From Algorimicrobium echini (GTDB taxonomy: Bacteria > Bacteroidota > Bacteroidia > Flavobacteriales > Flavobacteriaceae): a stretch of DNA of 64,000 nt. The translations under genes were made by a program, and so were the position numbers. The notes under the pieces are model-generated. The model searched no databases, was not told the DNA's origin, and saw nothing but the letters and a program-made list of their open reading frames with translations. Where the stretch lies: positions 218,335-282,334 of the forward strand of contig NZ_FOVN01000002.1 of the NCBI RefSeq assembly GCF_900115185.1, read 5' to 3'. This document shows, piece by piece, positions 62,045-64,000 of the stretch; position 1 is the first letter of the stretch, and the number at the start of each line of letters is the position of its first letter.

Positions 62045-62973
62045 GTTTTATTTTTTATAAGTTCGTTTCGTTGTGTGCTGAAATAGAAATCTAATCGATT
62101 AACACCACCATACACCATGTTATTATTTATTTCGGCAGCAAAATTATGAAGACCTATTAAGGCTTCATGTCCTTTTCTATTTAGTTTGATGCTGTTTTCT
62201 GTTTCATCAAAAAAGATAGATAAGGTGTTTATAATATAATGAATTTGCATATCGGAATACCCATAATAGCCTTGAAAATTCAATGCATAACCCACTAAAT
62301 GTCCTTTAGACTTAACAACTTCATCTCGTACTATAGTGAGTATGTTTTTCTCCAAAACACCTAATCCGTTTTTTAAATTTGGAAAACGCTTTAAATGCGC
62401 TTTAAGACAACTACTTAAATATTTAAATGACGAATTTTGTACAATATAAGGTTTCAATAGATTATGGTCTTTCCCACAATATATATGCCATATACTACGA
62501 GCTAATTCCATATCGGATTCTAATAGCAATACTTTATTTTTATAATGAAGCAATAATTGGTCTGAAGGTAATTCTGTTAAAGCTTTTAAATTCTTTTCTC
62601 CTTCAATTCGGCCACTCGATACTAAATAAATGGGTAAATTTATTTGTCTTTCTTGAAGTAATTTTAAAACTCCAAGTAAATTTATATGGCAAAACAAATC
62701 AAATTCAAACCAAAGCACAATTTCAGAAAAATTTTCTGCTTGGTTGAGAATTGATAATTCATTTTCTATTTCTTCTTCATTAATTGCTATGGAATAAGTA
62801 CTTTTCAGAAAGTTTTTTCGATTATCAAAAAATTGTTTCGAATCTATTTGAACCAAGGTTGGACCTTCACATAACATCTCTTGCCAAGTTAGGTATGTGC
62901 CTGCAACATCTAATTCTTTTAAATAGTTTGTTAAATGTGTACCATTAGTAATATGAAGAATGTCTTTATCCAT
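62035..62973 (-). CDS. DUF1835 domain protein
   Basis: The 312-residue cytoplasmic protein opens DILHITNGTHLTNYLKEL and TYLTWQEMLCEGP (about 4-40), the DUF1835 N-terminal text. LWFEFDLFCHINLLGVLKLL (about 88-107) and a helical C-terminal half with GYYGYSDMQIHYII follow. The function of the family is unknown. It shares a start/stop overlap with the SUI1-like gene (1 base) and with the phosphorylase gene (10 bases). Confidence 0.88.
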   Translation of the reverse strand: MDKDILHITNGTHLTNYLKELDVAGTYLTWQEMLCEGPTLVQIDSKQFFDNRKNFLKSTYSIAINEEEIENELSILNQAENFSEIVLWFEFDLFCHINLLGVLKLLQERQINLPIYLVSSGRIEGEKNLKALTELPSDQLLLHYKNKVLLLESDMELARSIWHIYCGKDHNLLKPYIVQNSSFKYLSSCLKAHLKRFPNLKNGLGVLEKNILTIVRDEVVKSKGHLVGYALNFQGYYGYSDMQIHYIINTLSIFFDETENSIKLNRKGHEALIGLHNFAAEINNNMVYGGVNRLDFYFSTQRNELIKNKTCQ

Positions 62974-63302
62974 TAACCACCAACGCGTTTAACATGAAAG
63001 CCTTTACTTTTTAAAATGGCCATTATTTTATCGCGATAATCACCTTGAATAATTATTTTATCATCTTTATAACTACCACCAACACTTAAGGTTGTTTTTA
63101 GTTCTTTAGCTAAAGCCTTGAAATCTTCAGTGGCACCTGTATAACCATCAATGATGGTAATGGGTTTACCTTTCCGTTTTTCATACTTACATAATAGTGG
63201 ATCATCTTGAATCCATAAACCATTAGTAGCTTCAGACGAATTTTCAGGCTCTTCATGAATGTGTTCTGGAAAAAGATTTTTTAATTGATCTTGTAAGTCC
63301 AT
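62973..63302 (-). CDS. SUI1/YciH-family translation factor
   Basis: The 109-residue protein has the SUI1 fold in its last 70 residues: RKGKPITIIDGYTG, LKTTLSVGGSYKDDKIIIQGDYRDKIMAILKSKGF. The short N-terminal arm LKNLFPEHIHEE is variable. Bacterial YciH resembles eukaryotic eIF1 and can affect start-site choice. It is 2 bases after the dioxygenase gene. Confidence 0.9.
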   Translation of the reverse strand: MDLQDQLKNLFPEHIHEEPENSSEATNGLWIQDDPLLCKYEKRKGKPITIIDGYTGATEDFKALAKELKTTLSVGGSYKDDKIIIQGDYRDKIMAILKSKGFHVKRVGG

Positions 63303-63304
63303 TT

Positions 63305-64000
63305 TTACTTTTTAATTAAGCCTAACTCAATTAAGCGTTCATTTAAAAATTCGCCAGCGGTAATATCATCAAATTGTTTTGGATTTTCGTCGTCGATACA
63401 ACTTTCCAAAACATTTAATTTCATATCGCTTACTGGGTGCATAAAAAACGGAATGGAATAACGCGATGTACCCCAAAGCTCTCTTGGTGGATTAATAACA
63501 CGATGGATGGTAGATTTTAATTTATTGTTAGTATGTCTTGATAGCATATCTCCAACATTTATCATTAACTCATCTGGCTCTGCTATAGCATCTATCCATT
63601 CTCCTTTATGGTTTTGAACTTGTAAACCACGACCTTGAGCACCCATTAACAAAGTAATTAGATTAATATCACCGTGAGCAGCTGCACGGACAGCATTTTT
63701 CGGTTCATCTAGAATTGGAGGATAATGAATAGGACGTAAAATACTGTTTCCATTATGAATATATTCATCAAAATAAGTCTCTTCTAAATCCAGATGTAGC
63801 GCCAAAGCACGTAAAACATATTTTGCTGTTTTTTCCAGCATACGGTACGTTTCTTTACCAGCTTTATTAAATTCAGGTAGTTCTTCAACTTCTACATTTT
63901 TAGGATATTCAGCTTCTAGTTTTGGATCATTTTCTACAAACTGCCCAAAATGCCAAAACTCTTTTAAGTCACCTTCTTTTTTGCCTTTAGCACTTTCTTT
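63305..64000 (-). CDS. Isopenicillin N synthase-family 2-oxoglutarate/Fe(II) dioxygenase, N-terminus beyond the window
   Basis: At least 231 residues are present, and the frame stays open to base 64000, so the N-terminal part is missing. The visible part includes GDLKEFWHFGQF and the iron motif His-x-Asp in AAHGDINLITLLMG. The third ligand lies in STIHRVINPP and the co-substrate Arg-x-Ser is in RYSIPFF. This is the IPNS-like oxygenase family; the substrate is unknown. An internal ATG at 63841 is not the real start, because the codons before it are strongly coding-like. It heads the following overlapping operon. Confidence 0.9.
   Translation of the reverse strand, partial: KESAKGKKEGDLKEFWHFGQFVENDPKLEAEYPKNVEVEELPEFNKAGKETYRMLEKTAKYVLRALALHLDLEETYFDEYIHNGNSILRPIHYPPILDEPKNAVRAAAHGDINLITLLMGAQGRGLQVQNHKGEWIDAIAEPDELMINVGDMLSRHTNNKLKSTIHRVINPPRELWGTSRYSIPFFMHPVSDMKLNVLESCIDDENPKQFDDITAGEFLNERLIELGLIKK

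Overview
The window is chromosomal DNA from a low-GC (roughly one third G+C by eye) member of the Bacteroidota, most likely a marine Flavobacteriaceae. The evidence is a type IX secretion (Por/T9SS type A) C-terminal sorting domain, Bacteroidota promoters of the TTG-N19-21-TAnnTTTG type, many TTG/GTG starts with no clear Shine-Dalgarno, TonB-linked outer-membrane receptors, and Flavobacteriia-typical families (DUF4834, DUF3667, DUF1835, BatA-domain protein, Smr-less MutS2, a histidine-less dihydroorotase). No rRNA, tRNA, CRISPR array, prophage or insertion sequence was recognised.

Layout. 0-5 kb: a truncated gene, a transglutaminase-like protein overlapping hutI, a T9SS-exported FG-GAP protein and fumC. 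5-12.4 kb: an APC permease, a small membrane protein, a TonB-dependent receptor, arsC-prfB (prfB carries its programmed +1 frameshift), threonine aldolase, a 7-bp tandem repeat, and YbaB. 12.4-19.2 kb: oligopeptidase B, then a cysteine-synthase-fold enzyme next to an alpha-oxoamine synthase. I read this pair as the sulfonolipid (capnine) cysteate synthase and cysteate acyltransferase, and a GNAT-like protein converges on it. 19.3-24.8 kb: a surface-glycan operon (DUF4834, YfhO, GT4, Wzx-like flippase). 24.8-28.2 kb: two paralogous secreted proteins and a DUF3667 protein. 28.2-33.3 kb: uvrA, an ECF sigma factor, nth (lacking its Fe-S cysteines) and bcp.

33.26-36.39 kb is the most unusual part. 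It is a small accessory island with two tandem minus-strand cassettes. Each has a lipoprotein with a Cys-rich hydrophobic C-terminus followed by a small multi-spanning membrane protein. Each is preceded by a near-identical block of about 370 bp, and the genes are separated by related GCGACC/GGTCGC terminator hairpins. It is a candidate undescribed effector/immunity-like locus; the function is inference only.

36.4-51.3 kb: a secreted thioredoxin-fold protein, a conserved unknown protein, an MBL hydrolase pair, an operon with a BatA-domain protein, a pseudo-dihydroorotase (PyrX-like), a DUF4870-like protein and an esterase, then GT2, an M61 peptidase, an S10 peptidase, a TIGR02757 protein, and a diacylglycerol-kinase-like/App1-phosphatase pair. 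51.3-60.1 kb: a gene-free stretch with orphan hairpins, envelope proteins, DCC oxidoreductase, mutS2, a hydrolase, a YfcC transporter divergent from ung, and small lipoproteins. 60.3-64 kb: a tightly overlapping minus-strand operon (2OG-Fe dioxygenase cut by the window edge, SUI1-like factor, DUF1835, nucleoside phosphorylase, signal-less NMT1/THI5-like binding protein).

Limits: everything was read by eye. Domain names rest on recognised motifs, not on database searches.
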